Below are positions 26,217-34,219 of a DNA stretch of 64,000 bases, in pieces. The stretch is from the NCBI RefSeq assembly GCF_030908245.1, contig NZ_JAVFJJ010000002.1, forward strand, positions 186,001 to 250,000, written 5' to 3'. This DNA comes from Sinomonas sp. ASV322. GTDB taxonomy: Bacteria; Actinomycetota; Actinomycetes; Actinomycetales; Micrococcaceae. Both the position numbers and the translations under genes were made by a program. The notes under the pieces were generated by a model. The model made no database searches. It saw only the letters and a program-made list of their open reading frames with translations, and was not told where the DNA came from. Every line of letters begins with the position of its first letter. The first letter of the stretch is position 1.

Positions 26217-27338
26217 TTAAGACTTGACCTTGATGGAGTCCACAGCCGTCTTGACCTTCGCGGCCAGAGCCGAGGAGATCGGGGCGCTCTTCGCGGCGGC
26301 AGCGGCGGCCTTCTGGCCGGCGTCCGAGGCCACGTAGTTCTCCCACGCCTTCACGAGGTCAACCGTGGCCTGGTCCTTGTAGGCCGTGCAGACGATGTGG
26401 TACGAGACGAGGACGATCGGGTAGGCCGAGCTGTCCGTGAGCGTGCGGTTGAGGCTGAGCGCGAGGTCGTTCGCGGCGCGGCCGTCGGCCGGCTTCGAGA
26501 GCTCGACGGCCTTCGCGGCACCCTCGGCCGAGAGGGCCACGAACTTGTCGCCGACCTTGATCTTGGCCTTGCCGAGGCTGCCGCTCACGGCCGAGTCGTC
26601 GGCGTAGGCGAACGCGCCCTGCGTGTCCGTCACGGTCTTGACGACGCCCGAGGTGCCCTTGGCGTTCTCGCCGGGGAGCGAGGCCGGCCACGTCTGGCTC
26701 GACTTGTCGGTCCAGACCGAGGGAGCGGCCTTCGCAAGGTAGTCGGTGAAGTTCTGCGTCGTGCCCGAGTCGTCCGAGCGGTGCACGGGCGTGATCTTGA
26801 GGTCGGGGAGGCTCACACCGGAGTTGTCCGCGGCGATTGCCGGGTCGTTCCACTTCGTGATCTGGCCACGGAAGATCTTCGCGATCGTGTCAGCGGTGAG
26901 GTTGAGCTCCTTGACGCCGGACACGTTGAAGGTCACGGCGATCGGGGAGATGTAGACGGGCAGGTCGAGCGCGCCGTCGGCGCCGCAGACGGCCTTTGCC
27001 GAGGTGAGCTCCTCCGTCGACATGGCGGCGTCGGAACCGGCGAACTGGCTCGCACCCGAGATGAACGTCTTGCGGCCGGCACCCGAGCCATCCGGCGAGT
27101 ACTGGACGGTCACGCCAGGGTTCGCCTGGGTGAAGCCCTGCTTCCACGCGTCGACCGCGGAGGCCTGGGCGCTCGAGCCGGTACCGGTCAGCGTGCCGGT
27201 GACCTTCGGGCCCGAGGCCGACGACGTCGCGCCAGCGCCGGTGTTCGTGGCGTTGTCGGAACCACACGCGGAGAGCGCAAGCGCGCCAGCCGCAACAAGA
27301 GCAACGGCCGAGAGGCGGCCGAAACGGTTAGCCTTCAC
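26217..27338 (-). CDS. pstS: Phosphate-binding lipoprotein PstS
   Basis: A 373-residue substrate-binding lipoprotein. The signal ends with the lipobox LSACG. The phosphate-site pattern TGTGSSAQA, the SPDGSGAGRKTF segment and SDAAMS are clear. GTG 27338 is chosen because GGAAGGGG precedes it and it gives a compact lipoprotein signal; ORF extension upstream to 27596 has no homology. First gene of the pst operon, behind a PHO-box-like direct repeat at 27454-27475. Confidence 0.96.
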   Translation of the reverse strand: MKANRFGRLSAVALVAAGALALSACGSDNATNTGAGATSSASGPKVTGTLTGTGSSAQASAVDAWKQGFTQANPGVTVQYSPDGSGAGRKTFISGASQFAGSDAAMSTEELTSAKAVCGADGALDLPVYISPIAVTFNVSGVKELNLTADTIAKIFRGQITKWNDPAIAADNSGVSLPDLKITPVHRSDDSGTTQNFTDYLAKAAPSVWTDKSSQTWPASLPGENAKGTSGVVKTVTDTQGAFAYADDSAVSGSLGKAKIKVGDKFVALSAEGAAKAVELSKPADGRAANDLALSLNRTLTDSSAYPIVLVSYHIVCTAYKDQATVDLVKAWENYVASDAGQKAAAAAAKSAPISSALAAKVKTAVDSIKVKS

Positions 27339-27453
27339 GAAATTGACCCCTTCCAGGGTGATCGAGGTGCGCCGTGCGAATGCGCGTCCCATCGGGTGCG
27401 TACGAGTCGTACTGCCCTCGAAGCTAGGGACCGCAGGTAACGAAACCCGGGGT

Positions 27454-27475
27454 CGTAGGTAAACGGAAGATGAAC
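27454..27475 (-). promoter_or_regulatory. PHO-box-like direct repeats upstream of pstS
   Basis: On the minus strand GTTCATCTTCC (27475-27465) is directly followed by GTTTACCTACG (27464-27454): two 11-nt units each beginning GTTYAYC, the layout of the actinobacterial PhoP direct-repeat unit (GTTCACC plus 4 nt). A further GTTACC begins at 27496, about two units upstream. The rest of the 325-bp gap 27339-27663 shows no gene; its right end carries the FUSC promoter. Confidence 0.7.
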
Positions 27476-27651
27476 GAAAGGCGGAGGTCAGGTAACATCG
27501 TTGGCCAATGTCTTGCACATCACATCGGCACTGAGTAATGGCCAAGAGCTCCACGGAGAAGGGCGCGGAACGACCCGAAAAGAACGCCCAGACCACTGAG
27601 GCGAGGCCGCGTCGTCGTCATATTTTCCCGGTTGGCCTCAGCCTGCCTCCT

Positions 27652-27657
27652 TAAACT
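27652..27657 (+). promoter_or_regulatory. Predicted leaderless -10 box of the FUSC gene
   Basis: TAAACT ends 6 nt before the ATG at 27664 and no Shine-Dalgarno sequence is present. Confidence 0.5.
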
Positions 27658-27663
27658 GCGTGT

Positions 27664-28824
27664 ATGGACACCCCCGAGTACGGAGCCGCATCAGCGCGGC
27701 AGTCCCGTGCGCGCCTCGCGGGCCTCCCCTCGATGGCCCGTGAGCGTGCGCGCGCGGGGTGGTCTCGCACCCGGGCCTCGCTTCTCCCGGCGCTCCTCAT
27801 GACGGTCGGCGCCGTCGTCGCCTACCTCATCGCGCACTACGCGCTCGGGCACGTCGGACCGATCTTTGCCGCGACCTCTGCCCTCATCTCGCTCGGGTTC
27901 GGCCGCGACCTCACCGTGCGCAAGGTCCTCGAGGTCGCCGTCGGCTGCACGCTCGGAATCGTCCTCGGCGACCTCATGGTGACGTTCTTCGGCGCTGGGA
28001 TCTGGCAGGCCGGCGTCGTCCTCATGGTCTCCCTGCTCGTCGCGAGGTTCCTCGACCGCGGCGTCATCTTCGCGACCCAGCTGGGCATCCAGTCGCTCTT
28101 CGTCGTCCTGCTCCCCGCGCCCGTCGGCGGGCCGTTCACGCGGAGCCTCGACGCCGTCGTCGGCGGCCTCGTCTCCCTCCTCATCACCGCGCTGCTCCCC
28201 CGGGATCCGCGCGTCCAGCCCCGCAACGACCTGGAGAAGCTCGTCGCGGCGTTTTCCGAGATGCTCCGCGAATGCTCGGGGGCCCTGGCCGAGAGCGACT
28301 CGACGCGCGCCTGGCACGCGCTCGTGCGCGGTCGAGGCTCGCAGGCACTCGTCGATACGATCCGTGCGACGCTCAAGTCCTCGAGCGAGGTCACGCGCAT
28401 CGCGCCTGCCTACCGGCGGTACCGGGGCGAGATCGAGGACTTCTCGCGCGCGGTCGAATACCTCGACCTCGCGCTGCGCAACGGCAGGGTCGTGGCGCGG
28501 CGGCTCACGAGCACGATCAACAACGCGGCCCTCTCGGAGCGCGCCGCGGAGAGCATCGCCGGCCTCCTCTCGGACACGGCCGAGTCGCTCGACCTCGTCG
28601 CCGCCGGGCTCTCGACGTGGGACCGCGAGTCGCGCCGCGTCAACCTCCGCTCCGCGGGCCTCATGCTCGAGGACATCGCGTCCCGCGCGCATCCGCGCAA
28701 GCTCCATGTCGAGCGCCTCGAGGGCGAGGCGCTCGTAATCCTCATCCGGCCCATGCTCGTGGACCTGCTCGAGGCGACGGGATACGAGCACGAGGACGCC
28801 GTCGCTCTTCTGCCCGGCCTTTGA
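27664..28824 (+). CDS. FUSC-family membrane protein (aromatic acid exporter-like)
   Basis: A 386-residue protein. After a basic tail of about 35 residues, residues 38-180 hold five or six hydrophobic segments of the FUSC/ArAE type (LLPALLMTVGAVVAYLIAHYALG, GFGRDLTVRKVLEVAVGCTLG in part). The C-terminal half is a soluble helical domain. Relatives are linked to export of aromatic acids such as fusaric acid, or are of unknown role. It is divergent from pstS and in the same direction as radA, with its own leaderless promoter. Confidence 0.8.
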   Translation: MDTPEYGAASARQSRARLAGLPSMARERARAGWSRTRASLLPALLMTVGAVVAYLIAHYALGHVGPIFAATSALISLGFGRDLTVRKVLEVAVGCTLGIVLGDLMVTFFGAGIWQAGVVLMVSLLVARFLDRGVIFATQLGIQSLFVVLLPAPVGGPFTRSLDAVVGGLVSLLITALLPRDPRVQPRNDLEKLVAAFSEMLRECSGALAESDSTRAWHALVRGRGSQALVDTIRATLKSSSEVTRIAPAYRRYRGEIEDFSRAVEYLDLALRNGRVVARRLTSTINNAALSERAAESIAGLLSDTAESLDLVAAGLSTWDRESRRVNLRSAGLMLEDIASRAHPRKLHVERLEGEALVILIRPMLVDLLEATGYEHEDAVALLPGL

Positions 28825-28904
28825 GGTTGCGGCGTCAGGTCCCCGGAGGGCGAGGTCAGAGGGTCGGCGCAACGAGGAGAGGCAGGAATGTCGGGGCCGC
28901 CAAC

Positions 28905-28910
28905 TAGCCT
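28905..28910 (+). promoter_or_regulatory. Predicted leaderless -10 box of radA
   Basis: TAGCCT ends 7 nt before the ATG at 28918. An alternative start ATG 28888 has a GGAGAGGCAGGA binding site but adds ten residues not expected in RadA. Confidence 0.45.
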
Positions 28911-28917
28911 TGGCGCT

Positions 28918-30327
28918 ATGGCTACGAAGACCACCGCCAGGACGGCATCCCGCGCCCCCGGCTACCGCTGTGCCGAATGCGGCTGGACGACGGCGAAATG
29001 GGTCGGGCGCTGCGGCGAGTGCCAGGAGTGGGGAACCGTCGAGGAGGTCGGCGGCGCTGTGGCCCGGACGACGGCGGCCGCGACAGTGCGCGAACCGGCC
29101 CGCCAGATTGCCGAGATCGACGCGACAGAGGCGGCTTTCCTGCCCACGGGCGTAGGAGAGCTCGACCGGGTGCTCGGCGGCGGCCTCGTGCCGGGCGCCG
29201 TGATCCTCCTTGCGGGCGAGCCGGGGGTCGGGAAGTCGACGCTCCTCCTCGACGTCGCGGCCAAGGTGGCGTCAGCGGGTTCCGCGGACGGCGCTGCCAA
29301 CCCTTCGGGGGTTCTCTATGTGACGGGCGAGGAGTCAGCCGCACAGGTCAAGCTGCGGGCCGAGCGCATCGGCGCCGTCGCACAGGGCCTCTTCCTCTCG
29401 GCCGAGACCGATCTCGCGCAGGCCCTCGGCCACGTCGAGAAGCTCGAGCCGCGCCTGCTCGTCGTCGACTCGGTCCAGACGCTCTCGAGCGCCGAAGTCG
29501 AGGGCAGCGCGGGCGGCGTCTCCCAGGTCCGGGAAGTCACGGCGTCGCTCATCGCGGCCGCCAAACGCCGGAACATGACGACGCTACTCGTCGGGCACGT
29601 CACGAAGGAAGGATCGATCGCGGGCCCGCGGTTCCTCGAACACCTCGTCGATGTCGTGTGCCAGTTCGAGGGCGAGCGCCATTCCCGGCTGCGGCTTCTC
29701 CGCGCGGTCAAGAACCGCTACGGGCCGACGGACGAAGTCGGCTGCTTCGACCTCGCCGAGGACGGGATCGCGAGTGTCACCGACCCCTCGGGCCTCTTTG
29801 TCTCCCGCACGCGCGAGCCGGTCTCGGGCACGTGCATCACGGTGACGCTCGAGGGCCGCCGGCCGCTCCTCGCCGAGGTGCAGTCGCTCCTCGCAGAGAG
29901 CGCGAACGGCCAGCCTCGGCGCGCGACGAGCGGACTCGATTCGTCTCGGGTCGCGATGCTCCTCGCGGTCCTCCAGCAGCGCGCGGGCTGCGTGCTCCAC
30001 AAGGACGACAGCTACGTCGCGACCGTCGGCGGCGTGAAGCTCAGCGAGCCGGCGACCGATCTCGCCGTCGCCCTCGCCATCGCATCCGCCAAGACGCGCC
30101 AGGCGCTCCCCCAGCGGCTCATCGCCTTCGGCGAAGTGGGGCTCGCGGGCGAAGTGCGGCCCGTGCCCGGCATCAACCGGCGCATCCAGGAGGCGCACCG
30201 GCTCGGCTTCACGCACGCGATCGTTCCCGCAAGCCCCACGGGCCCGGGCGAGATCCCGCCCGGATTCTCGGTGCGCGAGGTGGGGCACGTCGCGGAGGCG
30301 TTGGGGCTGCTCATCGCCCCGTCTTAA
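28918..30327 (+). CDS. radA: DNA repair and recombination protein RadA
   Basis: A 469-residue branch-migration ATPase related to RecA. The zinc finger uses Cys18, Cys21, Cys32 and Cys35, Walker A GEPGVGKST is at residues 100-108, the RadA motif KNRYG is present, and a C-terminal Lon-like domain ends the protein. It processes recombination intermediates. It lies directly upstream of disA, the gene pair also found adjacent in many actinobacteria and firmicutes; RadA is known to affect DisA activity in other species. Confidence 0.96.
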   Translation: MATKTTARTASRAPGYRCAECGWTTAKWVGRCGECQEWGTVEEVGGAVARTTAAATVREPARQIAEIDATEAAFLPTGVGELDRVLGGGLVPGAVILLAGEPGVGKSTLLLDVAAKVASAGSADGAANPSGVLYVTGEESAAQVKLRAERIGAVAQGLFLSAETDLAQALGHVEKLEPRLLVVDSVQTLSSAEVEGSAGGVSQVREVTASLIAAAKRRNMTTLLVGHVTKEGSIAGPRFLEHLVDVVCQFEGERHSRLRLLRAVKNRYGPTDEVGCFDLAEDGIASVTDPSGLFVSRTREPVSGTCITVTLEGRRPLLAEVQSLLAESANGQPRRATSGLDSSRVAMLLAVLQQRAGCVLHKDDSYVATVGGVKLSEPATDLAVALAIASAKTRQALPQRLIAFGEVGLAGEVRPVPGINRRIQEAHRLGFTHAIVPASPTGPGEIPPGFSVREVGHVAEALGLLIAPS

Positions 30328-30463
30328 CGCCGTCGACGGACTCCGCCCGCGGTCCCGTCGCCGAATTGTTATTCTGGGGCGCTTTCGTGCACGAACACGC
30401 ATATAGCATGGGATTCAGTGCCCACGTGGGGTGCCTTTGCTGTGCCACGAAAGGGAATGTCAT

Positions 30464-31540
30464 ATGGCTCGGAGCCCCGAGGACGTGCTAGCCGACACGC
30501 TGGGTCGCGTCGCACCGGGAACCGGCCTCCGTGACGGACTCGAGCGCATCCTCCGCGGGCGCACCGGCGCCCTCATCGTCCTCGGCTTCGACCGCACTGT
30601 CGAGTCCATCTGCTCGGGCGGCTTCGAGATCGGGATCGACTTCTCCCCCACGCGGCTCCGCGAGCTCGCGAAAATGGACGGGGCCATCGTCACTGACCGC
30701 GAGGCGAAGACGATCGTCCGTGCGGCCGTGCATCTCGTCCCCGACTCGACCATCCCCACCTCCGAGTCCGGCACGAGACACCGCACCGCGGAGCGCGTCG
30801 CGATCCAGACGGGCCTGCCCGTCATCTCGGTCAGCCAGTCGATGCAGATCATCGCCCTCTATGTGCGAGGGCTGCGCTATGTGCTCGAGGGCTCGGAGAA
30901 GGTCCTCGCGCGCGCGAACCAGGCGCTCGCGACGCTCGAGCGCTACCGCGCGCGCCTCGACCAGGTCACCAACTCGCTCTCGGCGCTCGAGATCGAGGCC
31001 ATGGTGACGGTTCGCGACGTCGCCCAGACGCTCCAGCGGCAGGAAATGGTCCGCCGCATCTCGGAGGAAATCGGCCAGTACGTCCTTGAGCTCGGCGAAG
31101 ACGGCCGTCTGCTTTCGCTCCAGCTCGAAGAGCTCACGGTCGGGCGCGGGCCGGGCAGCGATGTCGTCATCCGCGACTACGCGGGCGACGACGCGACGCC
31201 CGAGACGATCGACGCCGCCGTCGACGCTCTCGCCGAGCTCTCGGCGACCGATCTCATCGACCTCAACCGGATCGCCGCGATCCTCGGCTACGCGGGCGGC
31301 GAAGCGACTCTCGACGCCGTCGTCGAGCCGCGCGGCTACCGGCTCATCACGGGCCTCAAGCCGGTTCCGCGCGCAGTGGCCGACCGGCTCGTCGACCATT
31401 TCGGCGGCCTCCAGAACCTTATGGCGGCGACGATCGAAGACCTCATGACGGTCGACGGCATCGGCGAGCAGCGCGCACGCACAGTGCGCGAGGGCCTCAG
31501 CCGCATGGCCGAGGCGAGCCTCCTAGACCGCTTCCTCTGA
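30464..31540 (+). CDS. disA: Diadenylate cyclase DisA, DNA integrity scanning protein
   Basis: A 358-residue protein making the second messenger c-di-AMP from two ATP. The cyclase domain carries DGA (72-74) and the RHR-type motif GTRHR (103-107); a helical linker follows, and a C-terminal helix-hairpin-helix (VDGIGEQRARTVREGL) binds branched DNA. Length equals the family norm. ATG 30464 follows AAAGGGAA. The 136-bp gap after radA has a TATTCT that may serve as its promoter. Confidence 0.97.
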   Translation: MARSPEDVLADTLGRVAPGTGLRDGLERILRGRTGALIVLGFDRTVESICSGGFEIGIDFSPTRLRELAKMDGAIVTDREAKTIVRAAVHLVPDSTIPTSESGTRHRTAERVAIQTGLPVISVSQSMQIIALYVRGLRYVLEGSEKVLARANQALATLERYRARLDQVTNSLSALEIEAMVTVRDVAQTLQRQEMVRRISEEIGQYVLELGEDGRLLSLQLEELTVGRGPGSDVVIRDYAGDDATPETIDAAVDALAELSATDLIDLNRIAAILGYAGGEATLDAVVEPRGYRLITGLKPVPRAVADRLVDHFGGLQNLMAATIEDLMTVDGIGEQRARTVREGLSRMAEASLLDRFL

Positions 31541-31557
31541 CCCCAGCCAGAAGCCAA

Positions 31558-31631
31558 AACCGTCCCTCAGCGGCATAACCGTCCCTTAAATCGCGGTCTG
31601 GGGGACGGTTATGCCCACAAGGGACGGTTAT
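31558..31631. repeat. Palindromic repeat element with four AACCGTCCCT copies
   Basis: AACCGTCCCT occurs at 31558-31567 and 31577-31586; its complement occurs at about 31601-31610 and 31619-31630. CATAACCGTCCC (31574-31585) pairs perfectly with GGGACGGTTATG (31602-31613), and ATAACCGTCCCTT (31576-31588) pairs perfectly with AAGGGACGGTTAT (31619-31631), so two hairpins compete. It fills the gap between the convergent disA and the membrane-protein gene, where it may terminate both. Confidence 0.75.
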
Positions 31632-31693
31632 TGAAGGGGCCCGCCCGCGAGGGGACCCGGCCTAAGCCTGCGAAGGCCGGCAGCAGGCGTGGG

Positions 31694-32410
31694 CTACTTG
31701 AGCGTGAAGACGGCCTTGGGGCTCTGAAGCGATCCGAGTGACGTTGTGAGCACGTAGGTCCCCGGAAGCGGCTTGACCGTCACCGCCTTGCACCCTTCCG
31801 TCGAACGGATCCTCGGCCACGGGAAGTTCGCCGTCTCGCTCGCCCCCGCGGCGATGGTCTTGACGAGGTCCGCGGCGTCCGACTGGCAGTCTTTCGAGTC
31901 GAAGATGCGGTCCGCGCCACTCACGACGAGGTACTCCATCTGCGACGTCCCGACGTTCACAGGACAGGGAATCGCGTTCTTGTTCGTGACCTTGAGGGTC
32001 AGCACGGGATTCTCGGTGGGCGCGTAGACGGGCTTGTCGGTCGCGGCGGCCACCTCGATCTTCGCGGGATCGCACGTTGGGGTGGCCGGCGACGTCGGGG
32101 TAGGTGCCGCGGCGGTCGCGGGCGCCGCGGGCGGGGCACTGGCCGACGGCGTCGGGTCCAGCGTCGAGACCGGCCCGGCGTCGCCGCCAGCCCTGGCCGG
32201 ATCGTTGGCGTGGCCCATACCTCGGACGAGAGCCCACGCTCCGCCCCCGAGGAGCACGAGAACGACGACGAGCAGCCCGGCGGCCACGAGCCGACGACGG
32301 CGATAGACCGCCGCGCTCGGACGGTGTGGCCCCGGACGTGCGCCGTTCCCGGCCGCTCCGCCCTTGCCACCTCCGCCCCTGCTGCCTCTGCCCTGCCCGC
32401 GCCCTGCCAT
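31694..32410 (-). CDS. Membrane-anchored protein of unknown function next to disA
   Basis: A 238-residue protein: a Gly/Arg-rich cytoplasmic tail (residues 1-37), one membrane helix (about 40-63), a Pro/Ala/Thr-rich linker and an extracellular beta-rich domain with three Cys (TCDP, IPCPVN, KDCQSD) and one more near the end. No catalytic motif is visible. It occupies the position that Rv3587c, also a membrane protein of unknown function, has beside disA in M. tuberculosis, so it may be a counterpart. ATG 32410 has TAGCCT 7 nt upstream. Confidence 0.8.
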   Translation of the reverse strand: MAGRGQGRGSRGGGGKGGAAGNGARPGPHRPSAAVYRRRRLVAAGLLVVVLVLLGGGAWALVRGMGHANDPARAGGDAGPVSTLDPTPSASAPPAAPATAAAPTPTSPATPTCDPAKIEVAAATDKPVYAPTENPVLTLKVTNKNAIPCPVNVGTSQMEYLVVSGADRIFDSKDCQSDAADLVKTIAAGASETANFPWPRIRSTEGCKAVTVKPLPGTYVLTTSLGSLQSPKAVFTLK

Positions 32411-32417
32411 GCTTCTA

Positions 32418-32423
32418 AGGCTA
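32418..32423 (-). promoter_or_regulatory. Predicted leaderless -10 box of the membrane-protein gene
   Basis: TAGCCT on the minus strand lies 7 nt before the ATG at 32410; no ribosome binding site is present. Confidence 0.5.
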
Positions 32424-32503
32424 GGGAGCCGCGCCGCCTCGGGTCGCGCCGCCGCGCCGCGCGGATAGAGTGGAATGGCCCACCCGGAACACGAGGAGCT
32501 CCC

Positions 32504-33463
32504 CTGACCGCCATCGCCTCTGGCCCCGCGCTCGCCCCGAGCGACCCGCGCGACGTGCGCCGCGCCGTCGTGGGCTGGTTCGCGGACGAGGCCCGCGAGC
32601 TCCCGTGGCGCGACCCGGCGTGTTCTCCGTGGGGCATCCTCGTGAGCGAGGTCATGCTCCAGCAGACGCCCGTCGTGCGCGTGCTCCCCGTGTGGCGCGA
32701 GTGGATGGAGCGCTGGCCGCATCCCGCGAACCTCGCCGCCGAAGCTGCGGGCGAGGCCGTCCGTGCGTGGGGTCGCCTGGGGTACCCGAGGAGGGCGTTG
32801 CGCCTTCACGCCGCGGCGACTGTCATCGCCCGCGAGCACGGCGGCGAGCTCCCGGACACCGAGGAGGGCCTCCTCGAGCTCCCCGGAGTGGGCGGATACA
32901 CGGCCGCCGCCGTCGCGGCGTTCGCGTTCGGGCGGCGGGCCGCCGTCGTCGACACCAACATCCGGCGGGTCCATGCGCGGCTCGTGCGCGGCGAGGCGCT
33001 CCCCGCGCCGTCCCTGACGGCGGCCGAACGTCGCCTTGCCGAGGAACTCCTCCCGGACGACGACGCAGCCTCCGTCCGGTGGAACGCCGCGGTCATGGAG
33101 CTGGGCGCCCTCGTGTGCACGGCGAGGTCCCCGAGATGCGTCGCGTGCCCCGTCGCCGATGCCTGTGCGTGGCGCGCCGCGGGCGAGCCCCCGCCGTCGT
33201 ACGTCCCCAAGGGCCAGGCCTGGCACGGCACGGACCGGCAGGTGCGCGGGGCCGTCATGGCCGTGCTCCGCGTCGCGTCGCGCCCCCTGCCGCGCGAGCT
33301 CTTTGACGAACCCCGGGGCGCGGCCCACCCCGGGCCCGTGGGGGCCGAGCTCGCGCGCCTACACGCCCTCGCGCCGGGTCCCGAGCAGCTCGAGCGCGCG
33401 GTCGCCGGCCTGCTCGCGGACGGCCTCGCCGTCGAGCACGACGGCGGCCTGGCCCTTCCGTAG
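32504..33463 (+). CDS. mutY: A/G-specific adenine glycosylase MutY
   Basis: A 319-residue base-excision enzyme removing adenine mispaired with 8-oxoguanine. Catalytic Glu49 (SEVMLQQT), the helix-hairpin-helix LPGVGGYTA, catalytic Asp150 (VVDTNIRR) and the 4Fe-4S cysteines 205, 212, 215 and 221 (C-x6-C-x2-C-x5-C) are all present. No ATG/GTG start fits: CTG 32504 is chosen since GAGGAG (32493-32498) lies 5 nt upstream; the next GTG (about 32555) has no site. A TAGAGT at 32466-32471 would start transcription near 32478. Confidence 0.9.
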   Translation: MTAIASGPALAPSDPRDVRRAVVGWFADEARELPWRDPACSPWGILVSEVMLQQTPVVRVLPVWREWMERWPHPANLAAEAAGEAVRAWGRLGYPRRALRLHAAATVIAREHGGELPDTEEGLLELPGVGGYTAAAVAAFAFGRRAAVVDTNIRRVHARLVRGEALPAPSLTAAERRLAEELLPDDDAASVRWNAAVMELGALVCTARSPRCVACPVADACAWRAAGEPPPSYVPKGQAWHGTDRQVRGAVMAVLRVASRPLPRELFDEPRGAAHPGPVGAELARLHALAPGPEQLERAVAGLLADGLAVEHDGGLALP

Positions 33464-33479
33464 TCCGCCCGCGAGCGCC

Positions 33480-33485
33480 TAGTCT
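33480..33485 (+). promoter_or_regulatory. Predicted leaderless -10 box of lipoprotein gene 1
   Basis: TAGTCT ends 6 nt before the ATG at 33492. It lies 17 nt after the mutY stop, so the lipoprotein has its own promoter. Confidence 0.5.
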
Positions 33486-33491
33486 GCCTGG

Positions 33492-34019
33492 ATGCGGGTC
33501 GCTCTGGATCGCGTCGGTTCGCTTGTCGCCGTGCTCGCCCTCGTGGCGTTCCCGCTCACGGCGTGCGCTCCCTTCAGCACGGCGTGTTCCGCCGTCGGAT
33601 ACGTCTCGGCGATCACCATCACGTTCTCGCCGGACCGGATTTCGACGCTGGATCCCGCTTCCCTCCAGTACCGGTCGTGCCAAGACGGAGCGTGCCAGGA
33701 AGGGCACCTGCCGCTCTCGCCCCAGCTCGTCGCGCCGCCCATCTCCCCGTCCGCGGCGTCCCACCCGGCGATGCCCAGCCCCGGGGCCGTCCCGCAGACG
33801 TTCGCAATCGTCAACCCGCCGACGCTCACCACGAGCCCGGTCGACCTCACGGTCTGGGGGAAGACGACGGACGGTCAGCCCGTCGGGCCACTGCACGCGA
33901 CGATCACGCCGAAAGTCGACTACCCCGACGGTCCCTACTGCGGGCAGCGGATCACGGGCGGCGTCCGCTGGGACCTCGCGGGCCTTCACGTGCCGGTTCC
34001 GCAAGAACCGAGTGGCTGA
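33492..34019 (+). CDS. Lipoprotein of a three-member local family (member 1)
   Basis: A 175-residue lipoprotein with lipobox LTAC (Cys25). It shares with the two following genes a common plan: Cys-x6-Cys at the mature N-terminus (CAPFSTAC), then CQDGxC, then SPVDLTxxGKT, then PKVDYPDGPYCG, and a final V-x-WD-x-AGLH. Five conserved cysteines suggest disulphides outside the membrane. No known family was recognised. Each of the three genes has a separate leaderless promoter. Confidence 0.75.
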   Translation: MRVALDRVGSLVAVLALVAFPLTACAPFSTACSAVGYVSAITITFSPDRISTLDPASLQYRSCQDGACQEGHLPLSPQLVAPPISPSAASHPAMPSPGAVPQTFAIVNPPTLTTSPVDLTVWGKTTDGQPVGPLHATITPKVDYPDGPYCGQRITGGVRWDLAGLHVPVPQEPSG

Positions 34020-34044
34020 CAACCAGACTGGCAAGAGGGCTTAC

Positions 34045-34102
34045 GCCACAATTCGCGCCCCGATCGGGCCGAATTCGGCCCGGATCGGCTCCGAATTGTG
34101 GC
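34045..34102. repeat. 58-bp imperfect palindrome
   Basis: Arms GCCACAATTCG (34045-34055) and CGAATTGTGGC (34092-34102) are perfect. The centre CGGGCCGAATTCGGCCCG (34065-34082) is an 18-bp perfect palindrome; a few mismatches lie between. It sits in the 200-bp gap after lipoprotein gene 1 and could act as terminator, cruciform or protein-binding site. The rest of the gap holds only the next promoter. Confidence 0.85.
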
Positions 34103-34184
34103 GAATCGAACCAGAGCGTTGAGTAATCCTCGTGAGGAGCCTTGTCTCAGACCCATGACGAGCGCGCGGCTCCTCGCTACGGCC

Positions 34185-34213
34185 TTGATTCGCGTCCGAG
34201 CGGCGCCTAATCT
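34185..34213 (+). promoter_or_regulatory. Promoter of lipoprotein gene 2, leaderless
   Basis: TTGATT (34185-34190), a 17-bp spacer and TAATCT (34208-34213) form a good sigma-70-type promoter. The -10 ends 6 nt before the ATG at 34220, so the transcript should begin at or next to the start codon. Confidence 0.7.
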
Positions 34214-34219
34214 CCGCCC

